DNA of 33,966 nucleotides from Candidatus Bipolaricaulota bacterium (GCA_018335015.1 JAGXKX010000012.1:1-33966), one strand, 5' to 3'; counted from the first letter of the stretch, positions 15,240 to 23,853 are shown. Notes: generated by a model from the letters alone, not told the origin. Numbers and translations are program-made.

Positions 15240-15767
15240 ATGATGAACATAGCAAACTTTATAACGTCTATCAGATTAGTCCTGGTACCATTTATAGTTG
15301 TGGCGCTCGTCAGGGGAAACGATTGGTGGGCGCTGGGATTTTTGACGGTTGCCCTCGTGTCGGACCTGATAGACGGATCGGTAGCCCGAAGGATGGGTCA
15401 GATTACCGACCTGGGCCAGGTTTTAGATCCTCTGGCTGACAAGACTCTATTCCTGGCGCTTTTTGGTTATTTTGCCTGGGCGGGCAGGATTCCCGTAGTT
15501 GCCTTTTTTCTCCTTCTTTTACCGTATTTCGCACTGATTCTGGGCGGGGGAGTTATGTACCGTTATCAGGGAAAAGTGATCCAGGCAAACTCCTGGGGCA
15601 AGACGAGCTCGGCCCTCCTAACTCTGGGGTTGATTTTCGTCTACTTTCAGCTACCTTTCGCCCTTTATTTAATCTATATCGGTATAGGAACCGCCTTCGT
15701 TTCTGCCTTCGTTTATTTTCGAATAGGAGTGGAAAGTGAGATCTCACCCACCGAGCAGAGTAGTTAA
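15240..15767 (+). CDS. pgsA: CDP-alcohol phosphatidyltransferase, probably phosphatidylglycerophosphate synthase
   Basis: This integral membrane enzyme transfers a phosphatidyl group from CDP-diacylglycerol to an alcohol, most likely glycerol-3-phosphate, giving the precursor of phosphatidylglycerol. The 175-residue protein has several membrane helices and the complete signature D45-G46-x2-A49-R50-x8-G59-x3-D63-x3-D67 in IDGSVARRMGQITDLGQVLD. The length suits PgsA. Substrate choice (PgsA versus another CDP-alcohol transferase) is inferred from length and the N-terminal NIANFITSIRLVLVP pattern. Two ATGs (15240 and 15243) are possible starts. The gene converges on rluD, with only 4 bp between the stops. 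Confidence 0.88.
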   Translation: MMNIANFITSIRLVLVPFIVVALVRGNDWWALGFLTVALVSDLIDGSVARRMGQITDLGQVLDPLADKTLFLALFGYFAWAGRIPVVAFFLLLLPYFALILGGGVMYRYQGKVIQANSWGKTSSALLTLGLIFVYFQLPFALYLIYIGIGTAFVSAFVYFRIGVESEISPTEQSS

Positions 15768-15771
15768 CCGG

Positions 15772-16674
15772 TCAGTTATTCTCGAATTCCTCCGGCTCGG
15801 GTGCTTTCAGCGTGAGGTTTGTGCCCTTTTCGGGGTGTCTAAGGGTTAGTCGGCGGGCATGAAGCATAAGCCTTTCCGCCGGAGGACCTCCATAGTAGGA
15901 GTCACCTATTATTTTGTGGCCAATATAGTCCATGTGAACTCTGATTTGGTGGGTTCTCCCAGTTACTGGTTTCACTTTCAGCAGCGTCGAATTCTCGCGC
16001 TCGTCAATTACTCGGAATTCTGTTCTGGCCTCCTTTCCTCCGAGTTTAACCGTCATTTTGGTTTTATCCTTATTGCTTCTTCCCACCGGAGCGTCGATTA
16101 ACCCGCTCCTCTCGTCGAATCCCCCTTGAACGAGGGCGATGTATTCCTTATCCACTTCTCGATTTTTGAATTGATCTTTTAGATCGAAGAAAGCTTCGGC
16201 GGTTCTTGTCACTGCGAGAATACCGCTGGTTTCCTTGTCAAGTCGGTGGACTATCCCCGGCCTGGTCGGGGCGGGCAGATTCGGGAGGTCTTCGTAAAGA
16301 TAGATCAGCCCGTTGGCAAGAGTTCCCTTTTCGTGTCCCGGACCGGGGTGAACTACCATGGAGTTCGGCTTGTTAACACCGATCAAGCTGTCATCCTCGT
16401 AAACTACCTCCACGGGAATATCTTGCGGGATGAGCGACTCGGAATCGAAGTCCTCGGGGACTCTGATTTCAACTCTTTCGCCTGCTGAAACCCGGTAACT
16501 AGGCTTTATCCGGGAACCGTCCACCCTAACGTGGCCGTTATTTATCAATTCCTGCCACTTGCTTCGTGAAAGCTTCGGAAGACGAATCGAGACGAGTTTA
16601 TCGATTCGAATATCTTCCTCCGTTTTGCCCACGGGAAATACTTCTGAGTAATTGGATAAGTTCATTTTGCTCAT
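15772..16674 (-). CDS. rluD: RluD-family 23S rRNA pseudouridine synthase
   Basis: This enzyme isomerises uridines of large-subunit rRNA to pseudouridine. The 300-residue protein has an S4 RNA-binding domain (about 24-70, SIRLPKLSRSKWQELINNGHV) followed by the RluA-type catalytic domain. The catalytic Asp146 lies in HRLDKETSG, and the downstream GRTHQIRVHM motif is intact. GAGG lies almost against the ATG at 16674 but at a suitable 10-base distance from the in-frame ATG at 16665, so Met4 may be the true start. RluD, RluA and RluC cannot be told apart with certainty; the S4 domain excludes RluA. Confidence 0.92.
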   Translation of the reverse strand: MSKMNLSNYSEVFPVGKTEEDIRIDKLVSIRLPKLSRSKWQELINNGHVRVDGSRIKPSYRVSAGERVEIRVPEDFDSESLIPQDIPVEVVYEDDSLIGVNKPNSMVVHPGPGHEKGTLANGLIYLYEDLPNLPAPTRPGIVHRLDKETSGILAVTRTAEAFFDLKDQFKNREVDKEYIALVQGGFDERSGLIDAPVGRSNKDKTKMTVKLGGKEARTEFRVIDERENSTLLKVKPVTGRTHQIRVHMDYIGHKIIGDSYYGGPPAERLMLHARRLTLRHPEKGTNLTLKAPEPEEFENN

Positions 16675-16717
16675 TCCTCAATTGGTTCGAAAATCTAACC
16701 AGGGCCTGTGCAGGGAC

Positions 16718-16746
16718 ATTATACTCCAACCCTGATTTCCTTTAAA
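16718..16746 (-). promoter_or_regulatory. Promoter candidate for rluD
   Basis: On the minus strand, TTTAAA (16746-16741), a 17-bp spacer and perfect TATAAT (16723-16718) precede rluD. The -35 abuts the -35 of the divergent rimP promoter, so the two may compete or be co-regulated. Confidence 0.45.
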
Positions 16747-16747
16747 G

Positions 16748-16776
16748 TTGAGTTGCTATGCGGAATTTGGTATAAT
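16748..16776 (+). promoter_or_regulatory. Promoter of rimP-nusA placed for a leaderless transcript
   Basis: TTGAGT (16748-16753), a 17-bp spacer and TATAAT (16771-16776) form the best promoter in the window. The rimP ATG (16788) is only 11 bases beyond the -10, leaving a leader of about 4-6 nt with no room for a Shine-Dalgarno sequence. Confidence 0.75.
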
Positions 16777-16787
16777 CACTTTCAGCT

Positions 16788-17261
16788 ATGAGCAAGAAAC
16801 GAGAGCAGCTGACGAAAACCGTGGAAGGAGTTCTTGAGGATTTTTCAAGTCACCTCTATTTACTTAAATGGGAAAAGAGGGGCGAAGAATGGGTGCTGGA
16901 ACTCCTGATAGATAGCGAAAGCCCAGTCACTACTACCGATTGCGCTGACGTCAGCAGGCGGGTATCCGATGAACTGGACGACCGGAATATGATCGAGAAA
17001 AAATACGTGTTACAGGTTTCCTCCCCGGGCGTTGAACGACCGCTGATAAAATCCCGTCACTTTAAAGGGGCCGTCGGGGGTAGCGTGGAAGTCAATACCT
17101 ACGGTCCGATAAATGATTCGAAGAAGTTCGTGGGAAAACTGAAGAGTTACGACGAAGAGCACGGGGAGATAAAACTGGAAGTCGACGGGGAGTTCGTCGA
17201 TATTCCACTTGATAGCGTGTCCAAGGCGACGACCAGGATGGATGACCGGGAGTCCAACTAA
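16788..17261 (+). CDS. rimP: Ribosome maturation factor RimP
   Basis: RimP assists assembly of the 30S subunit. The 157-residue protein matches the family along its length: an N-terminal alpha/beta domain with VLELLIDSE and TTTDCADVSRRVSDELD, then the signature YVLQVSSPGVERPL (about 73-86), then a small SH3-like C-terminal barrel ending FVDIPLDSVSKATT. It is followed by nusA after 73 bp, the conserved rimP-nusA order. The ATG at 16788 is chosen because it lies just past a strong promoter and fits the family start; no ribosome binding site is seen. Confidence 0.92.
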   Translation: MSKKREQLTKTVEGVLEDFSSHLYLLKWEKRGEEWVLELLIDSESPVTTTDCADVSRRVSDELDDRNMIEKKYVLQVSSPGVERPLIKSRHFKGAVGGSVEVNTYGPINDSKKFVGKLKSYDEEHGEIKLEVDGEFVDIPLDSVSKATTRMDDRESN

Positions 17262-17334
17262 CCGATTTGACAGTGACATCTAAAAAAACCGTGAGTTTCG
17301 GTAAAAAGTAGGATTGACCCAAGAGGGGTAGTCA

Positions 17335-18267
17335 ATGAATATCGAATTTATCGAAGCACTGGAAGATATGGCGAAGGATAAAGGGATAGAGCGCGACGAA
17401 TTATACGAGATGGTTGAGGTGGGACTCCAGGCGGCGTATCAGGAGGAGTACGATACCGATAAGGATGTCGACGTAGAAATCGATCAGAACTCCGGAGATA
17501 TATTTATCGAAGGGGAACAGATCCAGCTGGGTCAGTTCGGCAGGATTGCCTCAAAGAAAGCGGAAGACGTTATTCGTCAGCTGATCCGCGAGAAGCAGAA
17601 CGAACTGATGTACGAAACTTATATGAAACGGAAAGGGGAACTGGTAAACGGATCGATACACCGGTTCGAAGGTAGCGACGTATGGTTAAATCTCGGCGAG
17701 GTGGAAGCCTTGCTTCCCGGTTCCGAGAGAATACCGGGCGAAAGGTACCAGCAGGGTGACAGTCTCAGGGCTTATCTCTATCGGGTGGAGAAAAAGTCCG
17801 GTGGGCTCTTGCTCCGCGTTTCTCGATCCATGAAAGAATTCGTGGCAAAGTTGATGGAACTGGAAGTACCCGAGATCGAAGACGGGCTGCTGGAGATAGT
17901 GAAAATAGCCAGAGAACCGGGAAAGAGAAGCAAGGTCGCGGTCCAGTCCCTGGATGAGCAGATAGATCCTGTAGGAACCTGCGTGGGCGCAGGCGGATCC
18001 CGGGTGAAAGAGATTACAGAAGAGTTAAATGGAGAAAAAATAGACGTAATACGCTGGAGCGACGATCGAGAACTGCTTATCCGGAATAGCCTGGAGCCTG
18101 CAAGCGTTCTGTCGATAGAGTTTAACGAGAACGACCGAGGGGAGGAGATTGCCAAGGTCATGGTACCCAAAGACGATCTGGCGTACGCAATTGGCCAAAA
18201 CGGTCAGAACGTAAGGCTGACCGTGGATCTGGTTGGCTGTGACATCGACGTAAGGAGTCCCGAGTAA
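17335..18267 (+). CDS. nusA: Transcription termination/antitermination protein NusA, compact form
   Basis: NusA binds RNA polymerase and nascent RNA, affecting pausing, termination and antitermination. Domains in order: an N-terminal RNAP-binding domain (1-about 100), S1 (about 101-165, KGELVNGSIHRFEG), KH1 (about 205-250, PVGTCVGAGGSRVKEI) and KH2 (about 265-305, LAYAIGQNGQNVRLTVDLVG). At 310 residues it is shorter than the usual 340-500. It stops after KH2, and in the N-terminal domain the strand FIEGEQIQ runs almost directly into GQFGRIASKKA, skipping about 30-35 residues found in most NusA proteins. The downstream ylxR-infB-rbfA cluster is missing; an MMPL transporter gene follows. GAGGGGT shortly upstream supports the start. 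Confidence 0.93.
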   Translation: MNIEFIEALEDMAKDKGIERDELYEMVEVGLQAAYQEEYDTDKDVDVEIDQNSGDIFIEGEQIQLGQFGRIASKKAEDVIRQLIREKQNELMYETYMKRKGELVNGSIHRFEGSDVWLNLGEVEALLPGSERIPGERYQQGDSLRAYLYRVEKKSGGLLLRVSRSMKEFVAKLMELEVPEIEDGLLEIVKIAREPGKRSKVAVQSLDEQIDPVGTCVGAGGSRVKEITEELNGEKIDVIRWSDDRELLIRNSLEPASVLSIEFNENDRGEEIAKVMVPKDDLAYAIGQNGQNVRLTVDLVGCDIDVRSPE

Positions 18268-18367
18268 CAGGCCATATCGATGATCTCCCTATCGGGTCCG
18301 CGAATGGTCTCTACTATCCCGAACTTAAAAATTCACCGGTATCTGGTAAGCCCTGGACTGAGCCTGG

Positions 18368-21157
18368 ATGCTGGATAAATTATTAAGGCTTGTATATAGA
18401 TTAGTTCGCTACAAAGCTTACTGGGTAATAGGGGTTTTCCTGGTAATAGTTGTCGTCGTCCTTACCTACATATTTCCATTCCCTATCAGAAGTTCACTTC
18501 TCGACCTCTTGCCCCAGAACGATCCTCTAATAGAAGAATACAAAACCAGGGAAGAGACAATTAACAGCACCCAGGAACTTAACGTCGTACTCACCCTACA
18601 AGAACCCAAGGGGTTGAGCAAATCCGAGAGGGAAGCCGAACTTCTGGAGCTCGCCGAAGTGGCAAAACCATTGCTGGAAGAGGTTCAGGGGATCAGTTCC
18701 GTTAGTTATCGGGGTGGAGGGGCAATACCCGAGGATTACGACTTCATATACTCCTTAAACTCTGAAACCATTGGCGAGGCAAAGGAGTTGAGGCGGGACC
18801 TGGAGGATTTCGCGGGAGAATCTACTTCCGGGACTCCTGAGTTTGATCCGGAGGATCCCTACGGCGATATTACCCGGAAGCTGGAGGGGCTGGAATCAGG
18901 ATCGGGTGGCACCGAGGAGGAATTATCCCGGTTGCTCGAGGAGCTGAAGGAGAGGAACAAGGTAATTCTGGCCGGGCTCGGCTCGGTCGACGATCTTAAT
19001 AGCTGGAATAGAAGGTTAAAATCACTCCGGCAAGATTTTCGATCGGTGAGAAGGGAGCGGGCGGAGGTAATAGAGGGCGAGTACTTTTCACCCGACCGAA
19101 CCACCCTTTTGATCAAGGCAACTCCTGTGCATCCGGAGTCACATAACATAGAATTCAGCAGGAGCCTGACGGATGGAGCCAGGAAGGCGGTTGCGGAGGT
19201 AAAGGAGAGCCCGGCCTTCAAATCGGGAAATTACGAGATAGGACTTACCGGTTCGTTCGTCATTAACGCCGAGAGAAATTCCGCTCTCAAAGTGGATATG
19301 CTCCGGACGACGATCATCTCCTCCGTGGCGGTGATGGTTGCTTTCTTCTTTGCCCTGGGATCTTTCTTTTACTCTGTGCTGATAGCATTTCCGCTTGGAG
19401 TGGCAGTGTTGCTCGCCCTGAGCTGGGCCAAGTTCTCCGTTGGCGGGTTTAACCTGCTTACTACCTTCCTTCCAGCTCTTGTTCTGGGTCTGAGCATAGA
19501 TTACGGAATTCACCTGCTGTTCAGGTTTAGCGAAGAGAGGTTAAACGGTCTGACGGTGAGCAGGGCCGTAAAAGTAACGATTCTGAAAAAGGGGAAGGGA
19601 ATATTTATTGCCGCTCTGACCACGGCCGCCGTTTTTACTACTTTAATCTTTTCCCGTTCTCAGGGCCTCGTAGAGATGGGGATAATCACCAGCCTGGGCA
19701 TTATGATATCGTTTTTCGTTTACCTGTTTTTGCTGCCGGCCACGATAATCACTTTCCAGCGCTGGAGAAGGCGGAGACAGGCAGTAGAGCTATTCGATTA
19801 TAGGGCTACGTTGAGAGGGGCGGTCGATAAAGGGTTAAAATACAGGAAGTCAATAATTGCTATTTCGCTGGTAATTTCCCTGGTTGCCTTACTTGGAGCG
19901 ACCCGGCTGGATTTCCAGTTCACCAGCAACAACGTTTCGACCGAAGTTGAAGGGATAAGGGTTCAGGAGCGAATCCAGGAAAAATTCGAGTCTTCCGAGA
20001 CCAGTCTTGGCCCTTCTTTCGTCTTTTTTCCGGATAACACCGAAAATTTACGGAAACTGGAGGAAGGGCTCGGGGAGATGGATCTGGTTACTTCGACTCG
20101 GTCGGTCAGGGACTACGTGCCCGATAACCTGGAAGAGGTCAGTATTTCGGGGGACGAGCTGGAGAAGCTAGAAAGGTTGGATAGTTCACTTGCCGGAGTG
20201 CAGGGGGTATTACGAGATAGAGAGGAAAAGGTCGAACGGCTGGAGTCGCTGGTTGCGAAATTATCGTCCGCACAGCTGACCTCGACTCTTTCCAGTAGAT
20301 CCGAGGTTACCGTTCGATTGAACGAAGTCATAGACCAGTTACTTGAGATCAGGCGGTCCCTGCTTGACCTGGAGCGGGCTCGGGTCCTGGAAACGACGGA
20401 AACTCTGAGAAATAACCTCGATTATCTGAAAAATGGTTTGACGTCCCTGGATAAATTACTTGCCCGGGAGGACGGGAATATAGTGGATGCTCTTCCGGAA
20501 GAGATACGCTCCACTTTTACCACGGATAAGGGAGAGTACGTGGTTTTTGCGGGCGTGGAAAAAACTATCTATGAATCGCAAAATTTGAATAGTTTTGTCG
20601 AGAAAGTCTCCGAATTTACGACCGATTACTTCGGCCTGCCATTGATTCAGTACGAGCTGGAGGGCCACATACGTCACGACTTCGTCGTATCCACTCTGCT
20701 GGCGGTGGTGATGATAAGTTTCGTTCTTTATCGGGGAATTTCCGATTTGAAACTATCCCTCCTGGCCGTGATTCCGCTGATTATCGGTTACCTCTGGATG
20801 CTGGGGGGAATGAAGGTCCTGGGGATGAACTTCAATTTCATAAATATAATTATCTCCCCGTTGCTGATTGGTATCGGGGTCGACGATGGGTTGCATCTGA
20901 TATATCGCTGGCAGGAAGAACGTGAAGTCGGAGGACTTAGGGGCTCCATACTGTCGGCTTTTTCTCACACCGGGTTGGCCGTGATTACTACATCTATAAC
21001 GACGATCGTGGTATTCGGCAGCCTGTTTCTGGCCCGGACCCCCGGACTGAGAATCCTCGGGGCCACGGCTTCGCTCGGTATCGGTTTTGCTATGGTGCTA
21101 TCTCTAACCGTACTGCCCGCCGCTCTCTATCTTGCATTTAGCCGAGACGAGAAATAA
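18368..21157 (+). CDS. MMPL/RND-superfamily membrane transporter
   Basis: The 929-residue protein has the duplicated RND plan. One membrane helix (about 16-38) is followed by a large external loop (about 40-310, partly coiled), then five clustered helices (about 312-463); the same is repeated from about residue 495. Each half carries the proton-relay-like motif with Asp: LSIDYGIHLLFRF (D378) and IGVDDGLHLIYRW near residue 840. The second external loop contains Leu/Glu/Arg-rich coiled-coil stretches. The family exports lipids or hydrophobic molecules, and HpnN/MmpL-type members work with periplasmic lipid carriers, so the LolA-like protein at 7166-7981 is a conceivable partner. No clear ribosome binding site precedes the ATG. 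Substrate unknown. Confidence 0.87.
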   Translation: MLDKLLRLVYRLVRYKAYWVIGVFLVIVVVVLTYIFPFPIRSSLLDLLPQNDPLIEEYKTREETINSTQELNVVLTLQEPKGLSKSEREAELLELAEVAKPLLEEVQGISSVSYRGGGAIPEDYDFIYSLNSETIGEAKELRRDLEDFAGESTSGTPEFDPEDPYGDITRKLEGLESGSGGTEEELSRLLEELKERNKVILAGLGSVDDLNSWNRRLKSLRQDFRSVRRERAEVIEGEYFSPDRTTLLIKATPVHPESHNIEFSRSLTDGARKAVAEVKESPAFKSGNYEIGLTGSFVINAERNSALKVDMLRTTIISSVAVMVAFFFALGSFFYSVLIAFPLGVAVLLALSWAKFSVGGFNLLTTFLPALVLGLSIDYGIHLLFRFSEERLNGLTVSRAVKVTILKKGKGIFIAALTTAAVFTTLIFSRSQGLVEMGIITSLGIMISFFVYLFLLPATIITFQRWRRRRQAVELFDYRATLRGAVDKGLKYRKSIIAISLVISLVALLGATRLDFQFTSNNVSTEVEGIRVQERIQEKFESSETSLGPSFVFFPDNTENLRKLEEGLGEMDLVTSTRSVRDYVPDNLEEVSISGDELEKLERLDSSLAGVQGVLRDREEKVERLESLVAKLSSAQLTSTLSSRSEVTVRLNEVIDQLLEIRRSLLDLERARVLETTETLRNNLDYLKNGLTSLDKLLAREDGNIVDALPEEIRSTFTTDKGEYVVFAGVEKTIYESQNLNSFVEKVSEFTTDYFGLPLIQYELEGHIRHDFVVSTLLAVVMISFVLYRGISDLKLSLLAVIPLIIGYLWMLGGMKVLGMNFNFINIIISPLLIGIGVDDGLHLIYRWQEEREVGGLRGSILSAFSHTGLAVITTSITTIVVFGSLFLARTPGLRILGATASLGIGFAMVLSLTVLPAALYLAFSRDEK

Positions 21158-21169
21158 AATTGCCTTACC

Positions 21170-21787
21170 ATGAAGATTGAACTCAACGACGACAGGATCG
21201 ATATTAGCGACCAGAAGACAGTTGGAGAACTAATCGAACTGGTCAAAGAAAAACTTTCCTCGACTCAAATTAGGCTCGTGGGAATAAAGGTCGACGGAAG
21301 TTTTTTGACCCAGTCCGAACTGGAAGGTAAGCTTGAGTTAAAATTAGAGGGAAAGGAAATAGAGTTAGTCACCGAGACTATAGATGAGTTAACAGCCGAA
21401 CTGGCGGAGGATGCTTTGCTTTATCTGAATAGCTTGACCGAGTGGACGGAGGATTTTTCCGTTTCTGCTAAGAAGGACATAACCTCCGAAGTCGATATAA
21501 GCGAAATAGAGGAACTGCTCGAGGGACTTCACTGGCTAAATCTGGCACTGGAAGAGTTAGCCGGGGCGGCCGAGACCGGAACTTTACTCGGTGGGCGTTC
21601 TTTGCCCAAATTCATGAGCGAGAACAGGATGTTTTTAAACGAGATCCAGGGCGCTCTGGAAAACCCAGAAGAAAATCCTCAGTTAATCAGGACTTTGATT
21701 ACCCAGGATTTGCCGACCTGGATAGATGAATATAGAGATATTTTCCTTGACTTTAGGGGCGGAACGAGGAGCGAGTTCGATGTATGA
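21170..21787 (+). CDS. Unrecognised acidic protein between the MMPL transporter and rny
   Basis: I do not recognise a family. The 205-residue, strongly acidic protein has no signal peptide or membrane segment and looks cytoplasmic. The first 75 residues have alternating strands (MKIELNDDRIDI, then LVGIKVDGSFLT, KLELKLEGKEIELV) compatible with a small beta-grasp-like domain. Residues about 76-200 are mostly helical with many Leu and Glu. No Cys or catalytic motif stands out. It starts 12 bp after the MMPL stop and ends 38 bp before the rny ATG, so it belongs to that operon, and translation is probably coupled because no ribosome binding site is obvious. Confidence 0.7.
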   Translation: MKIELNDDRIDISDQKTVGELIELVKEKLSSTQIRLVGIKVDGSFLTQSELEGKLELKLEGKEIELVTETIDELTAELAEDALLYLNSLTEWTEDFSVSAKKDITSEVDISEIEELLEGLHWLNLALEELAGAAETGTLLGGRSLPKFMSENRMFLNEIQGALENPEENPQLIRTLITQDLPTWIDEYRDIFLDFRGGTRSEFDV

Positions 21788-21825
21788 GTCCACTCCCCTA
21801 ACTGAACTTATGAGGTGTGATAACA

Positions 21826-23352
21826 ATGTTGCTGATATATATAGGTATATCGGTGGTCGTTTCACTCGCAGCTGGAGTCTTCCTTGGTCAGAAGTATCAC
21901 GAAAGAAAGTTATCGGACAAGGCGGAAAAAGCTGCGGATATAATCGAACAGGCGAGAAAGACCGGCGAAAATATAAAGAAGGAAAAAGTCCTGGAAGGAC
22001 AGCAGAAGATACAGGAGCAGAGGGAAGAGCTAGAAAAGAAGTTTAAAAACAGAGAAAAGGATCTGGACAAGAGGGAAGAAAGGGTAATGAGGAAAGCCGA
22101 TAGGCTTTCCAAAAAGAGTGACCACCTGGAGGACCTCGAGGAGTCGCTCAAAGAGGATCAGAATAAGGTTGAAGAGTTAAAGGAGAGGGGTAAGGAGTTA
22201 ATAAACAAGGAAAAGGAATACCTGGAAAAGATAGCGGGAATGAGTACGAAGGAGGCAAAGAAGGAATTGATGGAACGGGTCGAAAAAGAGACGGAAAGAT
22301 TTTACGCCCGCAAGGTAAACGAAGCGGAAAAGAACGCCAAAGAAAAGGCAGACGAGAAATCCCGCCAGATCCTCGCTACGGCGATGCAGAGGTACGCGGC
22401 AGAACAGGCAGAAGGTAATACGGTTTCTTCCGTTTCTCTACCTTCCGACGATTTCAAGGGAAGGGTTATCGGGAGAAACGGGAGGAATATAAAGACCTTC
22501 GAGGCACTGACCGGGGTGGAGGTCCTGGTTGACGATACCCCGGAGATGGTCGTGCTTTCTTCTTTTCACCCTGTCCGAAGGGAAATTGCGAAGCTGGCCA
22601 TGGAAGAGCTCGTGAAGGACGGGAGGATTCACCCGGTTCAAATCGAAGAGAAGGTCGACAAAGCGAGAGAAAGGATGGTGGAAAAGATAAAAGAGACCGG
22701 ACAGAATGCCGCACTGGATACCGGGGTCGATCTTTCCACCAAATTAGTTCCCCTGGTCGGTAAGCTGAAGTTCCGGACAAGCTACGGTCAGAACCTGCTA
22801 CGGCACTCGCTCGAAGTAAGCTTTATTGCGGGCATGCTGGCCGAGGAACTGGGGCTTTCTCATAAACCGGCGCGAAGAGCCGGACTTTTGCACGACATAG
22901 GTAAGGCGGTCGATCACGAGGTTACGGGAACGCACGCAGAGATTGGTGCCGAACTGGCCCGAAGGTACGGAGAGAACCCGGTTATAGTTAACGCGATTTC
23001 GGCCCATCACGAAGACGAGGAACCTGAATCCATACTCCCCATATTGATTCAGACTGGCGACACCCTTTCGGCTACGAGGCCCGGGGCCAGAAGGGAAACT
23101 TACGAAAAATACATTGAAAGACTGGAGAACCTCGAAGAAATCGCCCATTCTTTTGAAGGCGTCACGAAGGCGAACGCGTTCCAGGCTGGAAGGGAAATAA
23201 GGGTTATCGTATCTCCAGAAGAAGTCAACGATAATAGAGCAAGCAAGCTGGCTTACGATATAGCAAGAGAGATCGAAAGAGATCTGGACTATCCGGGTGA
23301 GGTCAAAATAAACGTGATCCGGAAGGCGCAATTCGTCGAAGCGGCACAGTAA
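21826..23352 (+). CDS. rny: Ribonuclease Y
   Basis: RNase Y is the membrane-anchored endoribonuclease that starts mRNA decay in many bacteria lacking RNase E. Layout: an N-terminal membrane helix (about 1-20), a long charged coiled coil (about 25-190), a KH domain (about 205-265, GRVIGRNGRNIKTFEALTGV) and an HD domain with HSLEVSFIAGMLAEELG and LLHDIGK (H near 356) for metal binding, then the C-terminal domain. The frame can open at GTG 21817, but GAGGTG lies 8 bases before ATG 21826, giving 508 residues, so that start is preferred. spoVS follows 54 bp later, a linkage also known in Firmicutes. Confidence 0.96.
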   Translation: MLLIYIGISVVVSLAAGVFLGQKYHERKLSDKAEKAADIIEQARKTGENIKKEKVLEGQQKIQEQREELEKKFKNREKDLDKREERVMRKADRLSKKSDHLEDLEESLKEDQNKVEELKERGKELINKEKEYLEKIAGMSTKEAKKELMERVEKETERFYARKVNEAEKNAKEKADEKSRQILATAMQRYAAEQAEGNTVSSVSLPSDDFKGRVIGRNGRNIKTFEALTGVEVLVDDTPEMVVLSSFHPVRREIAKLAMEELVKDGRIHPVQIEEKVDKARERMVEKIKETGQNAALDTGVDLSTKLVPLVGKLKFRTSYGQNLLRHSLEVSFIAGMLAEELGLSHKPARRAGLLHDIGKAVDHEVTGTHAEIGAELARRYGENPVIVNAISAHHEDEEPESILPILIQTGDTLSATRPGARRETYEKYIERLENLEEIAHSFEGVTKANAFQAGREIRVIVSPEEVNDNRASKLAYDIAREIERDLDYPGEVKINVIRKAQFVEAAQ

Positions 23353-23406
23353 CGCAGTATCTGTGCGATCGGCACGGAACAAAAAACTTCCAGGAGGTGC
23401 GGGATC

Positions 23407-23847
23407 TTGGCTGAAATTTTAAAGGTTTCTTCGACTTCGGATCCCTCTGCAACCGCCGGGGCCCTTGCCAATACTATAAGAGAAGAGGGCATTGCCGAGT
23501 TGCAGGCCATCGGGCCAAAAGCCGTGAATCAGGCTGTAAAAGCTATTACTATTGCGCGGGGATATATGGCCCCCAGCGGAGTGGATTTGATTTTCGTTCC
23601 TTCTTTCGTTGACGTACAAATTGACGACGAGAACAAAACAGCGATGAGGATGGAAGTAAGGACCAGGCTTCCCTTTAAACCGACTAAAGGGAAAGAGGAG
23701 GAAGACACCAATTCCAACGAACCGGACCGAGAGGGGGAACCGGCTGCTGAGGAATTAGCCGAGGGGGAAGAAGCTGAGGAAGAGGAAGAGGAAATTGAAG
23801 AGGATTATCCCCCGGAAGACGACGAGGAAGACATCCTGGATATATAG
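23407..23847 (+). CDS. spoVS: Stage V sporulation protein S family protein with long acidic tail
   Basis: The first 86 residues are a typical SpoVS/Alba-like domain: MAEILKVSSTSDPSATAGAL, then AIGPKAVNQAVKAITIARGY, then FVPSFVDVQIDDENKTAMRM. SpoVS is a small nucleic-acid-binding fold present well beyond spore formers. Unlike the normal roughly 86-residue protein, this one continues for about 60 residues of almost pure Glu/Asp with some Pro, ending EDILDI. The start is TTG, fixed by AGGAGGTG seven bases upstream; ATG alternatives would cut into the conserved domain. It lies between rny and an AtpZ/AtpI-like gene. No sporulation genes are seen nearby, so a sporulation role is not implied. Confidence 0.92.
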   Translation: MAEILKVSSTSDPSATAGALANTIREEGIAELQAIGPKAVNQAVKAITIARGYMAPSGVDLIFVPSFVDVQIDDENKTAMRMEVRTRLPFKPTKGKEEEDTNSNEPDREGEPAAEELAEGEEAEEEEEEIEEDYPPEDDEEDILDI

Positions 23848-23853
23848 CGGTAT

